From contig DAOVQR010000047.1 of assembly GCA_030628575.1 (NCBI GenBank), positions 1 through 6,112 on the forward strand: 6,112 nt of DNA, written 5' to 3'. The position numbers and the translations under genes are program-made. The stretch is from a bacterium. GTDB lineage: Bacteria > Patescibacteriota > UBA1384 > JAMDBS01 > DAOVQR01. This document shows positions 5,531 through 6,112 of this stretch, one piece after another (the first letter of the stretch is position 1; each line of letters starts with the position of its first letter). The notes under the pieces are model-generated. The model saw only the letters and a program-made list of their open reading frames with translations. It was not told the DNA's origin and did no database searches.

Positions 5531-6112
5531 AAACTTACAAAAAAATAAAGATGAACTAGATCAGATGCTTAAAATCGATGAGAAACATCAGCGGGTTATT
5601 GAAATTCAAAAATTGATGAGTCAACCCGATTTTTGGACTAACCGTGAGCAAGCACAGGAACTTAGTCAAGAAATGAGTAATTTGGGAAAAATTATTACAG
5701 AATTTGACAGTGCTGAAAATGAGCAGGATTTTAAAAAACTAAAACAACAAGCATTGTTTTCCGGTGAATATGATCAGAATAATGCGATTTTATCAATTCA
5801 TGCCGGGGCTGGTGGTACTGAAGCGCAGGATTGGGCTGGAATGCTGGCGCGAATGTACTCACGATGGGCAGAAAACCATAATTTTAAATTTGTAGAAATT
5901 AATAAATCAGTTGGACAAGAAACCGGCCTAAAGTCCGCAACCTACGAGGTTGCGGGATTTAATGCTTTTGGTTGGTTGAAATCTGAATCAGGGGTTCATC
6001 GATTGGTTAGAATTTCACCATTTGACGCAGACAAAGCGCGCCATACATCTTTTGCGCTCGTGGATATAATCCCGGAGATTAAAAAAGATGCCAATGTAAA
6101 AATTAATGATGT
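5520..6112 (+). CDS. prfB: peptide chain release factor 2, 5' part (3' end outside window)
   Basis: Releases finished peptides at UGA and UAA codons on the ribosome. About 197 codons are present of a usual 360 or so. The signatures are LFSGEYD (79-85), IHAGAGGTEAQDWAGMLARMYSRWAE (93-118), the Gly-Trp-Leu-Lys-Ser-Glu region (151-156), GVHRLVRISPF (158-168) and ARHTSF (173-178). The SPF tripeptide (166-168) is the stop-codon reader of RF2, not RF1; the GGQ motif lies beyond the window. Domain 1 is short: from Trp39 of PDFW to the Phe of FSGEYD there are 41 residues, against 72 in E. coli RF2. No CTTTGAC programmed-frameshift site is seen. ATG 5520 is chosen because GAAGA lies 6 nt upstream; ATG 5514, two codons earlier, is equally in frame, and a TGA at 5508 closes the frame before that. 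The start region is repeat-derived. Confidence 0.95.
   Translation, partial: MLDKNLQKNKDELDQMLKIDEKHQRVIEIQKLMSQPDFWTNREQAQELSQEMSNLGKIITEFDSAENEQDFKKLKQQALFSGEYDQNNAILSIHAGAGGTEAQDWAGMLARMYSRWAENHNFKFVEINKSVGQETGLKSATYEVAGFNAFGWLKSESGVHRLVRISPFDADKARHTSFALVDIIPEIKKDANVKIND

Overview
This AT-rich window (roughly two-thirds A+T by eye) carries six protein genes, all on the + strand. Two housekeeping genes lie at the left: the 3' part of cysS and a tRNA-dihydrouridine synthase gene, dus. Three genes for exported proteins fill the middle, and the 5' part of prfB (release factor 2) is at the right edge. Monoderm-style features (an LPXTG sorting signal, strong Shine-Dalgarno sites), a shortened release factor 2 and many short heptameric repeats suggest a member of the Patescibacteria / Candidate Phyla Radiation, perhaps a parcubacterium. 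This is inference; no marker in the window proves it. Stops used are TAA and TGA, and the RF2 carries the SPF tripeptide, so the standard bacterial code with UGA as stop is expected.

Positions 1-2123: cysS and dus are 23 bp apart and probably cotranscribed. dus is about 75 residues longer than usual because repeats have entered it in frame: an 81-bp palindromic dispersed element and an AT-rich segment ending in a heptamer tract. A further heptamer tract lies near its 3' end. The core catalytic motifs remain.

Positions 2120-4327: a near-consensus promoter overlaps the dus stop codon. It is followed by a terminator or attenuator hairpin, then a ~230-nt leader that can fold into mutually exclusive long stems. 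The leader precedes two secreted-protein genes of unknown function (2457-3338 and 3341-4258) that are 2 bp apart, with the second gene's Shine-Dalgarno inside the first. A 9-bp GC-rich hairpin terminates this unit.

Positions 4331-5416: a separate transcription unit has its own promoter, a leader of four consecutive hairpins, and one gene for a secreted polyQ / Asn-rich / Gly-Ser-Ala-rich protein with a C-terminal LPKTG signal. It ends at a strong intrinsic terminator. This protein shares an ungapped 23-residue GDNNN...NINQN module, preceded by glutamines, with the product of 3341-4258. The three exported proteins may therefore belong to one cell-surface structure; this is the most novel biological suggestion in the window.

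Positions 5349-6112: ATGnAGn heptamer arrays lie on both sides of the terminator and run into the start of prfB. They may have displaced the original prfB start.
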